Position numbers and translations under genes: made by a program | NCBI RefSeq assembly: GCF_001809535.1 | Contig: NZ_KV797940.1 | Coordinates: 11,056-57,825, forward strand | Length of the DNA: 46,770 nucleotides | Direction of reading: 5' to 3' | Source: Aerococcus sp. HMSC062A02 | GTDB taxonomy: Bacteria; Bacillota; Bacilli; Lactobacillales; Aerococcaceae | In this document: positions 1 through 8,030 of the stretch, piece by piece | Layout: each line of letters begins with the position of its first letter | Numbering within the stretch: position 1 is the stretch's first letter | The notes under the pieces: model-generated | What the model saw: the letters and a program-made list of their open reading frames with translations, nothing else | Told to the model about the DNA's origin: nothing | The model's database searches: none

Positions 1-31
1 ACGATCAAATTCAAAGCTCCACTCCTGCTCA
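1..31. repeat. Right-hand half of a long-hairpin element, cut by the window edge
   Basis: The first 31 bases contain GATCAAATTCAAAGC followed by TCCACTCCTGCTC. This matches the outer arm of the hairpin element at 4209-4381: the right arm there has GATCAAATTCAAAAGC, and the left arm read on the minus strand has TTCAAAGCTCCACTCTTGCTC. The rest of the element would lie outside the window. Confidence 0.6.
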
Positions 32-83
32 AAACAATTGTAATAAATTTTTTTAAATCATTAGTCACTGACACTAAAACAGA

Positions 84-140
84 AATAAGCAAAAAAGAAG
101 CAGTAGATACTTAGAAAATCTACTGCTTCCTTATTTGTTT
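84..140. terminator. Bidirectional intrinsic terminator
   Basis: The stem GAAGCAGTAGAT (97-108) pairs with ATCTACTGCTTC (118-129). An A-run precedes it and a T-rich run (TTATTTGTTTT) follows, so it could end transcripts from either side. No gene in the window reads into it from the left. Confidence 0.75.
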
Positions 141-177
141 TGAATTAAATTGTCTTGATAGGCATTATTAGTGAGTA

Positions 178-291
178 GGGTGGTGCAACTTCTAACCATC
201 AGCTCTATTTAAAAGTTCGGCCCACGCTACTCTCAAACTCCGCTTCCATTTGAAAGCTGGGCAGCGGCTAGACAAGCCACCCTGCACCACC
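178..291. repeat. Inverted repeat bounding a 114-bp segment left of repeat array A
   Basis: GGTGGTGCA near 179-187 is repeated inverted as TGCACCACC at about 283-291. The enclosed segment holds degenerate pieces resembling the unit ends of the structured repeats (for example CTTCTAACC). No plausible gene lies here. Confidence 0.4.
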
Positions 292-314
292 ATAATAAAA
301 ATAAGCTAGCTAAG
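267..314. repeat. Block shared with the flank of array C (pre-array block)
   Basis: A segment of the form GCTAG-N-CAAGC ... CATAAT ... AAGCTAGC-N-AAG precedes the hairpin array here and again at 46350-46396. It lies on the same side of both arrays. Function unknown. Confidence 0.5.
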
Positions 315-341
315 ACCTTGCTTTGAGATTGAGCGCTCTTG

Positions 342-478
342 CTCACACCCTTTATAGTCGGGTTCGCAAGAGCAGCTTTGGAGTGCTTTCGCAAGTCGGG
401 AACGTGCAAGCGTGGCTTGCCCTTATCCCGACTTACTCCAAGCATCCAAAGCTAAACGCTCTCGCTCACACCTTTTTT
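342..478. repeat. Structured hairpin repeat array A (one unit)
   Basis: One unit lies between two copies of the boundary motif CTCACACC (342-350 and 465-472), 123 bp apart. Nested stems are visible: GCAAGAGC with GCTCTCGC, AGCTTTGG with CCAAAGCT, and AGTCGGGA with TCCCGACTT. The apex contains GTGCAAGCGTGGCTTGC. The same architecture, with other stem sequences, recurs at 27796-28283 and 46474-46770. The array ends seven bases from the rsmG stop codon. Apparent reading frames across it are by-products of the repeat. Confidence 0.85.
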
Positions 479-1195
479 TTACTGAATTGGTTTTTTGGCT
501 GGGGTGCCGGGCTTTCTGGGGTATTTGTTGGGGCTTTCTTTTTTCTTGGCGATACGGATGATGTGGCGTTCGCCGGCGTTTTCGGGGAGTTCGAAGGCGG
601 CGTCTTCGAGGAATTTTCCGCCGAGGGTGGCGATGGCTTTCTTGGCGTCCGCGAGTTCGTCTTCGGCCTGGGCTCCCTTCATGGCAACAAAAAGGCCGTC
701 TTTTTTGACCAGGGGCAGGCAGAATTCAGCGAGGACGGAAAGGCGAGCCACAGCGCGGGCGGTGGCCAGGTCATAGTGGGCGCGTTGGGCCTTGTTCTGG
801 CCGAATGTTTCGGCCCGGTCGTGGATGGCCTGAACCTGGTCTAAACCGAGTTCGTCAATAACCGTATCCAGGAAACCGATCCGTTTTTTGAGGCTGTCCA
901 CGATAGTGACCTGGAGTTCTGGGAAGGCGATCTTGAGCGGGATACTCGGGAAGCCTGCTCCTGCCCCGACGTCTACCAGGGTCAGCGGTTGGGAGAGATC
1001 AACGTGGAAGGCCAGGGTCAGGGAATCGTAGAAGTGCTTGAGGTAGACCTCATCGCGGTCGGTAATGGCCGTCAGGTTCATCTTCTCATTCCATTCGACC
1101 AAGAGCTCATAGTAACGGGCGAATTGGGCCATCTGTTGGTCGGTCAGGGAGATACCTGACTCTTGGAGTTTATTTTGAAATTGTTCGGGATTCAT
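479..1195 (-). CDS. rsmG: 16S rRNA (guanine-N7)-methyltransferase RsmG
   Basis: This 238-residue protein is the SAM-dependent methyltransferase that makes m7G527 (E. coli numbering) in 16S rRNA. The SAM-binding loop [20 protein letters not shown] lies near residue 73. The next strand, [14 protein letters not shown], and the conserved RAETFGQ and [12 protein letters not shown] segments are all in family order. The start has AGGAGG five bases upstream. It lies eight bases downstream of the DsrE-like gene and is probably co-transcribed with it. In most Firmicutes rsmG follows mnmG directly; here about 3.2 kb separate them. The stop codon is nearly in contact with a structured repeat unit. Confidence 0.97.
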   Translation of the reverse strand: MNPEQFQNKLQESGISLTDQQMAQFARYYELLVEWNEKMNLTAITDRDEVYLKHFYDSLTLAFHVDLSQPLTLVDVGAGAGFPSIPLKIAFPELQVTIVDSLKKRIGFLDTVIDELGLDQVQAIHDRAETFGQNKAQRAHYDLATARAVARLSVLAEFCLPLVKKDGLFVAMKGAQAEDELADAKKAIATLGGKFLEDAAFELPENAGERHIIRIAKKKESPNKYPRKPGTPAKKPIQ

Positions 1196-1203
1196 GGCGC
1201 CTC

Positions 1204-1533
1204 CTAGACTCTAATGTAGGCATAGCGGTCGTGTTGGTAGTCAATCAGGGCTGCTACACCATCTAAAGCAACTTCTAGGCCAACTTGGGCTACTCGGTCT
1301 TCGTCAATCCCTTCCCGCTCTAAGCTGGGCTTGGAGAGTTCAAAGGTCACCCCGCGGTCCAACCAAGGCTTGGCCTGGTCGAGAAGCTCCTCACGCTCAG
1401 CAATCCGAACGGCTGCGCCATTGGCAACAACCACCGTTTTCAAGTCAGGGGTCACTTCATAAGCTTTTTCTAAATAAGTAAATAATGTTGGCCATGATTT
1501 CATTTCATGGACATGGAATACCACACGTTTCAT
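1204..1533 (-). CDS. DsrE/DsrF-like small protein
   Basis: This 109-residue soluble protein resembles the DsrE/YchN-like fold: an N-terminal strand VVFHVHEM, a helix, [10 protein letters not shown], then a region where the sulfur-carrier cysteine would sit. No cysteine is present in the mature protein, so a sulfur-relay role is doubtful and the function is unknown. The start at 1533 was chosen because AAGGAG sits about nine bases upstream; a longer frame reaching 1638 would run through the upstream terminator. It precedes rsmG by eight bases. Confidence 0.75.
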   Translation of the reverse strand: MKRVVFHVHEMKSWPTLFTYLEKAYEVTPDLKTVVVANGAAVRIAEREELLDQAKPWLDRGVTFELSKPSLEREGIDEDRVAQVGLEVALDGVAALIDYQHDRYAYIRV

Positions 1534-1589
1534 TCCGATCGACTCCTTCTCGTCTATTATCATTGTCAGTATAGCATACTTCCCCCCAC

Positions 1590-1622
1590 AAAAAAATCCT
1601 CCCAAGCTCGTGCCTAGGAGGA
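1590..1622 (-). terminator. Intrinsic terminator after the MFS gene
   Basis: On the minus strand TCCTCCTAGG pairs with CTTGGGAGGA around a short loop and is followed by seven T. It lies just beyond the MFS stop and separates that gene from the DsrE-like/rsmG pair. Confidence 0.85.
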
Positions 1623-1630
1623 GATAACAC

Positions 1631-2791
1631 TTATTCAAAGTTCTTAGGATGGGTCACAACTAAGGCCAATCCCATCACAAACATAAAGATCGCAAAGAGC
1701 AGGGTGGCTGAGAGGCCAAATGACTTCAAGAGGAAGGCCCCGACCCCGCTGGCAATCATAATTGACAGGTCGAAACTGGTCGTCTGCAGGGAGATGGCAA
1801 TATCTTGACCCTCTGAGGTTTGCCGGGTGGTAGCTGTCTGCATCAGGGTCGAAATCGGACCGAAGCTGAGCCCCCAGAGGAACATGCCGATGAAGCCCAA
1901 CCAGAGCGAGGAAGCGCCCCAGATGAAGATAGCCATGGCGATGATCCCGATAATAAAGACCGTCAGCATGATGGACTTGAGGTGGTCGTCGATCAAACGG
2001 GCCACTGCAACTACCGCACAGATAGCACCCAATCCAAAGACAATCTGCATGGCTTGAAGGCCCATGCCTAATCTTTCCGCAATCATCTGAATATAGACAT
2101 AACTGGTGTAATGGGCACAGACAAAGAGGAAGGTGAGGACAACCACCATCATCACGTTGCGGTTCTTCACCATATCCTTGGGGCTAATCAAGTGGGCACT
2201 GGATTGGCCAGGCACTGAAGGCAAGAGCTTATAGCCAAAAGCAGCAACAATGAAGAAACCTAAAGCCACCAATCCAAAGGCTAAGCGCCAGTGCATGGCT
2301 TGGCCAATATAGGTCATCAAGGGCACGCCCAGGCTCAGGCCAATGGTAGAACCCGAGAAGACCAGGGTTACCGCCCGACCCGCATGGGCAGCCGGCACCA
2401 TTTGCAGGGTATAGGCTGCCAACATGGACCACATCAAGCCCGCACAAACGCCACCAATCAAGCGGGCCCCCATGACCAGCCAGAAGTAAGGCGAAATAGC
2501 TGTCAATAAGTTTCCCAGACCAAAGCCTAGGACCACCGCAATCAAGAGGGGGCGGCGGTTGACCTTAGTTACCATCCGGGTCACCGGAATCGCACCCAGG
2601 GCAGCGGTCAGGGCATAGGCCCCAACAAATTGGCCCACCATGGAATAATCCGCGGACAGGCTCTCGCCCATCTCCGTCAAGAGACCCGCCGGCAATAATT
2701 CAGAAATAATCGCTAATAATGTAATCACACTCATCAGGAGAATCACCGGCCAGGGCATGGCCTGGTCATTTCCCCGTAAACTTCTCGTCAT
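1631..2791 (-). CDS. MFS transporter, DHA1 (AraJ/PbuE/NepI-like) family
   Basis: This 386-residue membrane protein has about twelve hydrophobic segments in two halves and a central loop near LLPSVPGQSS. Helix 1 carries the ELLPAGLLTEMG motif typical of drug:H+ antiporter-1 members related to AraJ, PbuE and NepI. The loop 2-3 motif is degenerate (GAIPVTRMVTKVNRRPLL), and RLIGGVCAGLMWSM occupies helix 4. A drug, nucleoside or sugar efflux role is likely but the substrate cannot be read from sequence. GGAGGT precedes the ATG. It is monocistronic, with a terminator directly after it. Confidence 0.9.
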   Translation of the reverse strand: MTRSLRGNDQAMPWPVILLMSVITLLAIISELLPAGLLTEMGESLSADYSMVGQFVGAYALTAALGAIPVTRMVTKVNRRPLLIAVVLGFGLGNLLTAISPYFWLVMGARLIGGVCAGLMWSMLAAYTLQMVPAAHAGRAVTLVFSGSTIGLSLGVPLMTYIGQAMHWRLAFGLVALGFFIVAAFGYKLLPSVPGQSSAHLISPKDMVKNRNVMMVVVLTFLFVCAHYTSYVYIQMIAERLGMGLQAMQIVFGLGAICAVVAVARLIDDHLKSIMLTVFIIGIIAMAIFIWGASSLWLGFIGMFLWGLSFGPISTLMQTATTRQTSEGQDIAISLQTTSFDLSIMIASGVGAFLLKSFGLSATLLFAIFMFVMGLALVVTHPKNFE

Positions 2792-3011
2792 CTTCTACCT
2801 CCACTCTAAAAACTTCACCAATAGCATTGTATTCGATCATTTTGGCAATCTTTGAGCAAAAAGTCAAGCTTGGCCGCCTAAAAGATTTATGAGAAAGGGA
2901 GTGAGAGCAGATAGACTGGCTAGGACATCCCACTAAGCTTGTCATACAAATTAATAAATAACGAACCATATAAAAATGCTCCATATATATATCGAATAGA
3001 AGCAAGTCTCT

Positions 3012-3040
3012 TTGAAAGCGCTTCTTATCCTTGTTAAAAT
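3012..3040 (+). promoter_or_regulatory. Sigma-A promoter for the small membrane-protein genes
   Basis: TTGAAA and TAAAAT are separated by 17 bases, about 45 bases before the first small gene. The -35 is embedded in TGAAAGCGCTT, which partly resembles a cre (CcpA) half site. Confidence 0.65.
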
Positions 3041-3083
3041 AAAAGTGTAAATGAAAGACAGACAGCGAAAGGAGAGGCGTTTT

Positions 3084-3284
3084 ATGGATAGAGTTCACCA
3101 ATTCTTATACCGCACACCGGAATTAATTAAATTGCTCATTATAGCTGGTCTGCTCATCAGTAATTACATCTTGCTGGTCGAGCATTTCTCCGCACCCAGC
3201 CATCGGATGCTCCTCTCTCTTTCCTTTTTTATCCTTGCTGTCGTTTTAGGCATGGTCTTCCGCAGACCGAAGACTAAGGAATAG
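3084..3284 (+). CDS. Small two-helix membrane protein, function unknown
   Basis: This 66-residue protein has two hydrophobic helices (about 16-32 and 42-58) and a basic C-terminus (RRPKTKE). The ATG at 3084 was chosen because AAAGGAGAGG lies six bases upstream; an earlier ATG at 3051 has no ribosome site. It is the first of three consecutive very small membrane-protein genes behind one promoter. I do not recognise a family. Confidence 0.75.
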   Translation: MDRVHQFLYRTPELIKLLIIAGLLISNYILLVEHFSAPSHRMLLSLSFFILAVVLGMVFRRPKTKE

Positions 3285-3293
3285 AGGGATTTC

Positions 3294-3509
3294 ATGGATT
3301 TCTTTAAACAGTATAAAAATCAACTTATCGGCTATTCGACTAGGATCTTTATTGTCTATTCTGTCCTCAGTGTTTTCCGCGACTTTGACTCTTGGGAGAA
3401 CTATTTCTTCCGCCTCTTCATTTTTGTCATCTTCATAGTAATTGTGTGTTGGCCACTGACTCGCTTGGCTAAATATTTCTATGAAGAAGGCAAGAAAAAC
3501 CGTCAATGA
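3294..3509 (+). CDS. Small membrane protein, function unknown
   Basis: This 71-residue protein has a hydrophobic middle (FFRLFIFVIFIVIVCWPLT) preceded by a second, weaker hydrophobic stretch, and a charged tail (EEGKKNRQ). It begins nine bases after the previous gene, with a weak GAGGG ribosome site. Composition is more AT-rich than the housekeeping genes nearby. No family recognised. Confidence 0.7.
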   Translation: MDFFKQYKNQLIGYSTRIFIVYSVLSVFRDFDSWENYFFRLFIFVIFIVIVCWPLTRLAKYFYEEGKKNRQ

Positions 3510-3551
3510 TAGGAAGTGAAGTAAGGATAAGGCTTACTTACTTTTAAATAT

Positions 3552-3716
3552 ATGAAACATACCAATTCATTAATCTATCTTTTTCTATTCTTCAACCTAA
3601 TAGCTTTTGTCCATGCAGACCAAACTATCCAATACTTCTTACTCAGCCTATCCACCGCCCTCTTCCTCCTTCTAGCAGTGAAGGATCAGAGCGCTCGGAA
3701 GGCAAAGGAAAAATAA
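3552..3716 (+). CDS. 54-residue membrane protein, function unknown
   Basis: A complete short frame (MKHTNSLIYLFLFFNLIAFV...) gives two hydrophobic helices (about 7-20 and 28-42) and a lysine-rich tail (KDQSARKAKEK). This is the same layout as the two genes before it. The ribosome site is weak: AAGGATAAGG lies more than 15 bases upstream, so translation may depend on upstream coupling. A strong terminator follows within 15 bases, which supports it as the last gene of the unit. Confidence 0.55.
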   Translation: MKHTNSLIYLFLFFNLIAFVHADQTIQYFLLSLSTALFLLLAVKDQSARKAKEK

Positions 3717-3729
3717 ATCTATCATCTAC

Positions 3730-3773
3730 GACCAGTAAACTTCTGAACTCTTGGAAGTTACTGGTCTTTTTTA
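3730..3773 (+). terminator. Intrinsic terminator after the small membrane-protein genes
   Basis: GACCAGTAA-ACTTC pairs with GAAGT-TACTGGTC and is followed by TTTTTTATTT. Confidence 0.85.
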
Positions 3774-3829
3774 TTTATCGGATTGGAATAGCGCCGGCTT
3801 CCCCCTGGGCCTTGCTTAGCACAAGCAGA

Positions 3830-3878
3830 AAAACCAAGCCTACAAGGTCTTTCATCCTTGTAGGCTTGGTTTTCCTTA
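3830..3878. terminator. Second strong hairpin terminator
   Basis: An 18-bp perfect stem (3830-3847 with 3856-3873, arm AAAACCAAGCCTACAAGG) has an eight-base loop and is followed by CCTTATTTTT. It carries A-rich and T-rich ends and could act on both strands. Confidence 0.75.
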
Positions 3879-3904
3879 TTTTTCAGTGAAGCTTGATAAG
3901 GCCA

Positions 3905-4090
3905 AGCCTCACTCGAAGGGCTTGAGTGAGTATTGGGACCTAGTAAGCCTCACTGGAAAGGGTTGATTGTGGGTTGAAACTTGTCAACATACAATCCAAG
4001 ATCCTGAGTGTGTATTGAAGTCTAGCAGTCCACACTTGGAGCTTACGATTGTGTGTTGACAGCAGCCAACACACAATCCAGGCTCCTGTT
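3905..4090. repeat. Cluster of diverged inverted repeats
   Basis: Three successive small hairpins share related words: CTCACTC/GAGTGAG near 3909-3931, GATTGTGGGTTG/CAACATACAATC at 3965-3996, and a perfect 12-bp stem GATTGTGTGTTG/CAACACACAATC at 4047-4078. Each is followed by a variant of CCAAGATCCTG or CCAGGCTCCTG. They look like decayed copies of one hairpin repeat. No gene is visible in 3717-4392. Confidence 0.6.
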
Positions 4091-4208
4091 TGAGGGTTGA
4101 TTAGAGATAGTTAGTCGAATTCCAGAAAGCAGAAAGATAGACACTCTTTGATTTTTAATGATACTGCATACTAAGAATTGAATCAAAATTACTTAACCAT
4201 GTCCTTAT

Positions 4209-4381
4209 GAGCAAGAGTGGAGCTTTGAAGTTGATCCTTAGCCATGAAAAAGCAAGCGAAGAGAATTACGGATCGTAGGCTTTAGCCGTACGAGCCGTTT
4301 GAATCTCGCTAGGCGAGAGACCTTGGCTCGAGCCGGTGCCATGGCTTTTAAGGATCAAATTCAAAAGCGGAACGGATGCTC
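4209..4381. repeat. 173-bp long-hairpin element downstream of mnmG
   Basis: The two ends pair almost throughout: GAGC/GCTC, GCTT/AAGC, TTTGAA/TTCAAA, TTGATCCTTA/TAAGGATCAA and GCCATG/CATGGC. The centre holds further hairpins (TCGTA-GGCTTTAGCC-G-TACGA, CTCGCTAGGCGAG) and the palindrome GGCTCGAGCC. It begins 12 bases past the mnmG stop. Half of another copy is at 1-31. There are no coding features and no terminal target duplication that I can see. Confidence 0.75.
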
Positions 4382-4392
4382 ACTAGCACCAT

Positions 4393-6306
4393 TTATATAT
4401 TCTCCACCCTTTTAACTTTCCCTGATTGCAGGTACACGGCAAGGATGGAGATGTCGGCGGGGTTGACGCCGGAGACGCGGCTGGCTTGGGCCAGGGTGCG
4501 GGGGCCGATTTCGGCTAGGCGTTGGCGGGCTTCGGTGGCGATGCCTTCGATGGCTTCCCAGTCGATGTCTTCAGGGATAACCTTGGATTCCATCCGGTGG
4601 AGTTTGTCCACATTGCGCTGGGCTTTTTCGATGTAGCCGGCATATTTAACTTGGATCTCGACTTGGTCCCAGACTTCGTGGGGGTAGTCGGTGTCGGATG
4701 GGGCGAATTTCAAGATATCAGCAATTTTTAGTTCAGGCCGTTTGAGCAGGTCAGCGGCCAGGATGCCATCCTTCAAGCGAGCAGAGCCCTTGTCCTCTAG
4801 GTAAGCTTGGAGGTCGGCAGTCGGCTTGAGCCGGGTGGTTTGTAGGCGGTTGAGCTCGGACATGACCGCATTCTGTTCGAAGAGATAGCGTTGGTAGCGC
4901 TCGTCCGTTACCAGGCCGAGCTGGCGGCCGTATTCCGTCAGGCGGAGGTCAGCATTGTCATGGCGGAGGAGGAGCCGGTATTCTGCCCGAGAAGTGAGCA
5001 GGCGGTAGGGTTCGGTCGTCCCCTTGGTGACCAAGTCATCCACCATGACCCCGATATAGCCCTCGTCGCGGCCAATAATGAAGGGGTCCTTGCTCTGGAT
5101 CTTCAAGGCGGCGTTGATCCCCGCATAGAGGCCTTGGCCGGCTGCTTCTTCGTAGCCTGAAGTCCCATTGGTCTGGCCGGCAGTATAGAGGTTGTCGATA
5201 TGCTTGGTTTCAAAAGTGACCTTCAATTGATTAGGCCGAACCACATCGTATTCAATGGCATAGCCGTCGCGCATGATGCGGGCATTTTCCAAGCCCTTGA
5301 TGGAATGGATCATGGCTTCTTGGACTTCTTCCGGCATAGAAGTCGACAGGCCTTGGACATAAATTTCATTGGTGTAGCGGCCCTCCGGTTCCAAGAAGAG
5401 CTGGTGCTTGTCCTTGTCGGCAAAGCGCACAATCTTATCTTCAATCGATGGGCAGTAGCGGGCACCAACCCCGTCCACAATCCCTGTAAACATAGGGGCC
5501 CGGTCCAAATTCTCACGGATAATCTCATGGGTGCCTTCATTGGTATAGGTCAGCCAGCAAGGGATCTGCTCGTCTGCAGGCAGGTAGTCTTCATCGTCAG
5601 AGAGGAAGCTGAAGTGGTGGGGAGCTTCATCCCCGGGCTGGATGCTGGTTTGGTCATAGTCCACGCTATCCTTGGCTACCCGGGGTGGGGTCCCCGTCTT
5701 GAAGCGGACAATGTCAAAGCCATATTTCTCAGCTAAGTTCTTAGTCAATTCAGTAGCGGCCTGGGAGTTGTTGGGACCTGAAGAATATTTCAGGTCACCG
5801 ATAATAATTTCACCGCGAGCTGCTGTCCCGACTGTTAAGATCACTGCCTGGCTACGGAAAACAGCCCCTGTTTCCGTGATAACCCCCCGACACTGGCCGT
5901 CTTCAACAATTAAGTCACTCACGATACCCTGGCGCAAGTCCAGGTTTTCTTGGTTTTCAATGGTTTGGCGCATGGTTCGGGCATAGGCTTCCTTGTCGGC
6001 TTGGGCGCGGAGGGCGCGGACAGCAGGGCCCTTGCCAATATTGAGCATCCGCATTTGGATGTAGGTCTTATCGATATTGACCCCCATCTCCCCGCCTAGG
6101 GCATCGATCTCACGGACCACTACCCCCTTGGCTGGTCCCCCAATCGAAGGGTTACAAGGCATAAAGGCCACCATATCAATAGAAATCGTAATCAGGAGGG
6201 TCTTCTGTCCCATCCGAGCGGTCGCTAAGGCTGCCTCACAGCCCGCATGGCCAGCCCCGACAACGACAACGTCATAGTCTCCAGCTGCAAATTGTTCTAC
6301 CATCAT
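4393..6306 (-). CDS. mnmG: tRNA uridine-34 5-carboxymethylaminomethyl modification enzyme MnmG
   Basis: This 637-residue FAD/NAD-dependent enzyme works with MnmE to install cmnm5 on U34 of certain tRNAs. The N-terminal FAD-binding Rossmann motif is [18 protein letters not shown]. The GidA signatures [14 protein letters not shown] and [20 protein letters not shown] are present, as is the C-terminal MnmE-binding helical domain ([22 protein letters not shown]). The length is normal. AAAGGA precedes the start, and two adjacent ATG codons are possible. It follows mnmE with an 18-base gap and is surely co-transcribed with it. The segment just downstream is a long-hairpin element instead of rsmG. 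Confidence 0.98.
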   Translation of the reverse strand: MMVEQFAAGDYDVVVVGAGHAGCEAALATARMGQKTLLITISIDMVAFMPCNPSIGGPAKGVVVREIDALGGEMGVNIDKTYIQMRMLNIGKGPAVRALRAQADKEAYARTMRQTIENQENLDLRQGIVSDLIVEDGQCRGVITETGAVFRSQAVILTVGTAARGEIIIGDLKYSSGPNNSQAATELTKNLAEKYGFDIVRFKTGTPPRVAKDSVDYDQTSIQPGDEAPHHFSFLSDDEDYLPADEQIPCWLTYTNEGTHEIIRENLDRAPMFTGIVDGVGARYCPSIEDKIVRFADKDKHQLFLEPEGRYTNEIYVQGLSTSMPEEVQEAMIHSIKGLENARIMRDGYAIEYDVVRPNQLKVTFETKHIDNLYTAGQTNGTSGYEEAAGQGLYAGINAALKIQSKDPFIIGRDEGYIGVMVDDLVTKGTTEPYRLLTSRAEYRLLLRHDNADLRLTEYGRQLGLVTDERYQRYLFEQNAVMSELNRLQTTRLKPTADLQAYLEDKGSARLKDGILAADLLKRPELKIADILKFAPSDTDYPHEVWDQVEIQVKYAGYIEKAQRNVDKLHRMESKVIPEDIDWEAIEGIATEARQRLAEIGPRTLAQASRVSGVNPADISILAVYLQSGKVKRVENI

Positions 6307-6324
6307 TTCATCCTTTCTCTGTCC

Positions 6325-7716
6325 TTACTTGCCCAAGCAGAATTGGGTAAAGAGTTGAGTAATCAGTTCATCCGGAGCACTCTCTCCAGTAATCTCACCG
6401 AGCAAGTCCCAGGCCCGGGTAAAGTCGATTTGGATCAGGTCGACGGGCATGCCGGCTGCAATCCCGGACTCGACATCATCCAAGGCTTGGTCGGCCTTCT
6501 GCAAGAGGTCGATGTGGCGAGAATTCGTCACATAAGTCGCATCTCGTTCGCCCGTCTGTCCACTGAAGAAGAGCTCAGCGATGTCTTCTTCCAAGGCATC
6601 TAAGCCGCTTCGTTCGACCATGGAGGTTTCAATCACTGGATCATCTGCTAAGTAGCTTTCTAATTCAGCCCGGTCGAGTTTTGTTGGCAGGTCGGTCTTA
6701 TTAAAGATCACAATCCGTTGGCTTCCTGCTGTCAGTTCCAATAATTCCCGGTCCATATCAGTCAAAGGCTCGCTCTGGTTGAGGAGGAGGAGGACCAGGT
6801 CAGCTTGTTCCAGGGCTTTCCGAGACCGTTCCACGCCGATTCGTTCGACTTGGTCTTCAGTCTCCCGGATACCTGCCGTATCGATGAGTTTCAAAGGAAC
6901 CCCACGGACATTGACATATTCCTCGATAGTGTCACGGGTGGTCCCTTCAATGTCCGTCACAATAGCCTTGTCTTCTCTGAGCAAAGTATTGAGCAGGCTA
7001 GACTTGCCCACATTAGGCCGGCCGATAATGGCAGTGTTCAAGCCATCACGCAGGATCTTCCCCTGCTTGGAGGTCGCTAGCAAGGATTGGATACCTGCCT
7101 TGACCTGGGCTGTCTTCTCAGCCAGGAGGGAGAGGGTCATTTCCTCCACATCATCGTATTCTGGATAATCGATATTCACCTCGACCTGGGCCAGGGTATT
7201 CAAGATTTCCTGGCGCAGGTCCTTGATGATAGAAGACAAGTGGCCGTCCAAGTGGTTGACCGCCTGCTGCATGGACCGGTCTGTCTTGGCCCGGATCACA
7301 TCCATGACGGCTTCGGCCTGGGTCAAGTCAATCCGACCGTTCAGGAAGGCTCGCTTGGTGAATTCACCAGGTTCCGCCATGGTACAGCCCTCGCGCAGGG
7401 CCAATTCCAGGATCCGCTGGGTCGCTAACATCCCACCGTGGCAGTTGATCTCTACAATGTCTTCCCGGGTAAAGGTCCGCGGCGACCGCATCACGCTCAC
7501 CATGACCTCATCGATTTCTTCATCCGTCTTGGGGTCCACAATATGGCCGTAGTGGATGGTATGGCTGTCTTGGTCAGCCAAGTGCTTCTTCCCCATCCGG
7601 TAAATCTTATCCGCAATCTCGACCGCATCAGTCCCCGACAAGCGCACAATCCCAATCGCCCCTTCACCAGGCGCCGTCGAAATCGCAGCAATCGTATCAA
7701 AAGCTTCCGTAAACAT
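6325..7716 (-). CDS. mnmE: tRNA modification GTPase MnmE
   Basis: This 463-residue GTPase is the partner of MnmG in wobble-uridine modification. The N-terminal formyl-THF-binding domain includes [12 protein letters not shown] and [14 protein letters not shown]. The inserted G domain has P-loop [12 protein letters not shown], switch/G3 DTAGIRET and G4 NKTD. The protein ends in the catalytic CLGK tetrapeptide. AAGGGAG lies upstream of the ATG. The leader contains a promoter at 7869-7897 and an intrinsic terminator at 7777-7830, so read-through may control mnmE-mnmG. In most Firmicutes this gene follows jag; here 20 kb of other DNA intervenes. Confidence 0.98.
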   Translation of the reverse strand: MFTEAFDTIAAISTAPGEGAIGIVRLSGTDAVEIADKIYRMGKKHLADQDSHTIHYGHIVDPKTDEEIDEVMVSVMRSPRTFTREDIVEINCHGGMLATQRILELALREGCTMAEPGEFTKRAFLNGRIDLTQAEAVMDVIRAKTDRSMQQAVNHLDGHLSSIIKDLRQEILNTLAQVEVNIDYPEYDDVEEMTLSLLAEKTAQVKAGIQSLLATSKQGKILRDGLNTAIIGRPNVGKSSLLNTLLREDKAIVTDIEGTTRDTIEEYVNVRGVPLKLIDTAGIRETEDQVERIGVERSRKALEQADLVLLLLNQSEPLTDMDRELLELTAGSQRIVIFNKTDLPTKLDRAELESYLADDPVIETSMVERSGLDALEEDIAELFFSGQTGERDATYVTNSRHIDLLQKADQALDDVESGIAAGMPVDLIQIDFTRAWDLLGEITGESAPDELITQLFTQFCLGK

Positions 7717-7776
7717 AAACCCACGCTCCCTTTCCTTAGCATTCTTCCTTAGCCTATAATCGTCTTAATTTATCTA

Positions 7777-7830
7777 ACAAAAAAAGTGCCTAGTCTGCCC
7801 CCTAGAAACTAGGAAGCAGACGGACACTTT
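7777..7830 (-). terminator. Terminator-like hairpin in the mnmE leader
   Basis: On the minus strand the arms GTG..GTCTGC..CCTAG pair with CTAGG..GCAGAC..CAC and are followed by a run of seven T. It lies 30-85 bases after the start predicted from the 7869-7897 promoter and about 60 bases before the mnmE start. It would therefore either attenuate mnmE or end a short RNA of about 85 nt. Confidence 0.75.
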
Positions 7831-7868
7831 GACTGTCGTTGCTTAATGGTAAATATAAAGTCGACCAT

Positions 7869-7897
7869 ATTATACCGATTCTTTTGGAATTTGTAAA
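7869..7897 (-). promoter_or_regulatory. Strong promoter upstream of mnmE
   Basis: On the minus strand TTTACA and a perfect TATAAT are separated by 17 bases. The expected transcript start is near 7862. Confidence 0.8.
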
Positions 7898-7949
7898 CTA
7901 CTAACTCTGTTTTTAATGACCCCTTTGACAAAAGTTTTTTAAAATTTCA

Positions 7950-7963
7950 CTTTCATTTGAAAG
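7950..7963. promoter_or_regulatory. Candidate operator of the locus DeoR regulator
   Basis: CTTTCATTTGAAAG is a 14-base palindrome just upstream of the promoter of the DeoR gene. Near-identical copies lie in the control regions of the glycyl radical enzyme (11325-11338) and its activase (14322-14335), with degenerate versions at 14214-14227 and 18533-18546. Confidence 0.65.
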
Positions 7964-7971
7964 ACAAGGTA

Positions 7972-8000
7972 TTGTTATTCAGAAAAACATATGCTATAGT
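7972..8000 (+). promoter_or_regulatory. Promoter of the DeoR gene
   Basis: TTGTTA and TATAGT are spaced by 17 bases, about 30 bases before the gene, which has AAGGAGG as its ribosome site. Confidence 0.6.
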
Positions 8001-8030
8001 TAAAATAATTTACAATTTAAGGAGGATTCT

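Noticed and set aside
323-844. A 173-residue plus-strand reading frame from array A into rsmG
   Set aside because: It is antisense to rsmG for most of its length and otherwise translates the structured repeat. It has no ribosome site.
2766-3101. 111-residue minus-strand frame upstream of the MFS gene
   Set aside because: It overlaps the MFS start and a plus-strand promoter, has low-complexity leader-like content and no ribosome site.
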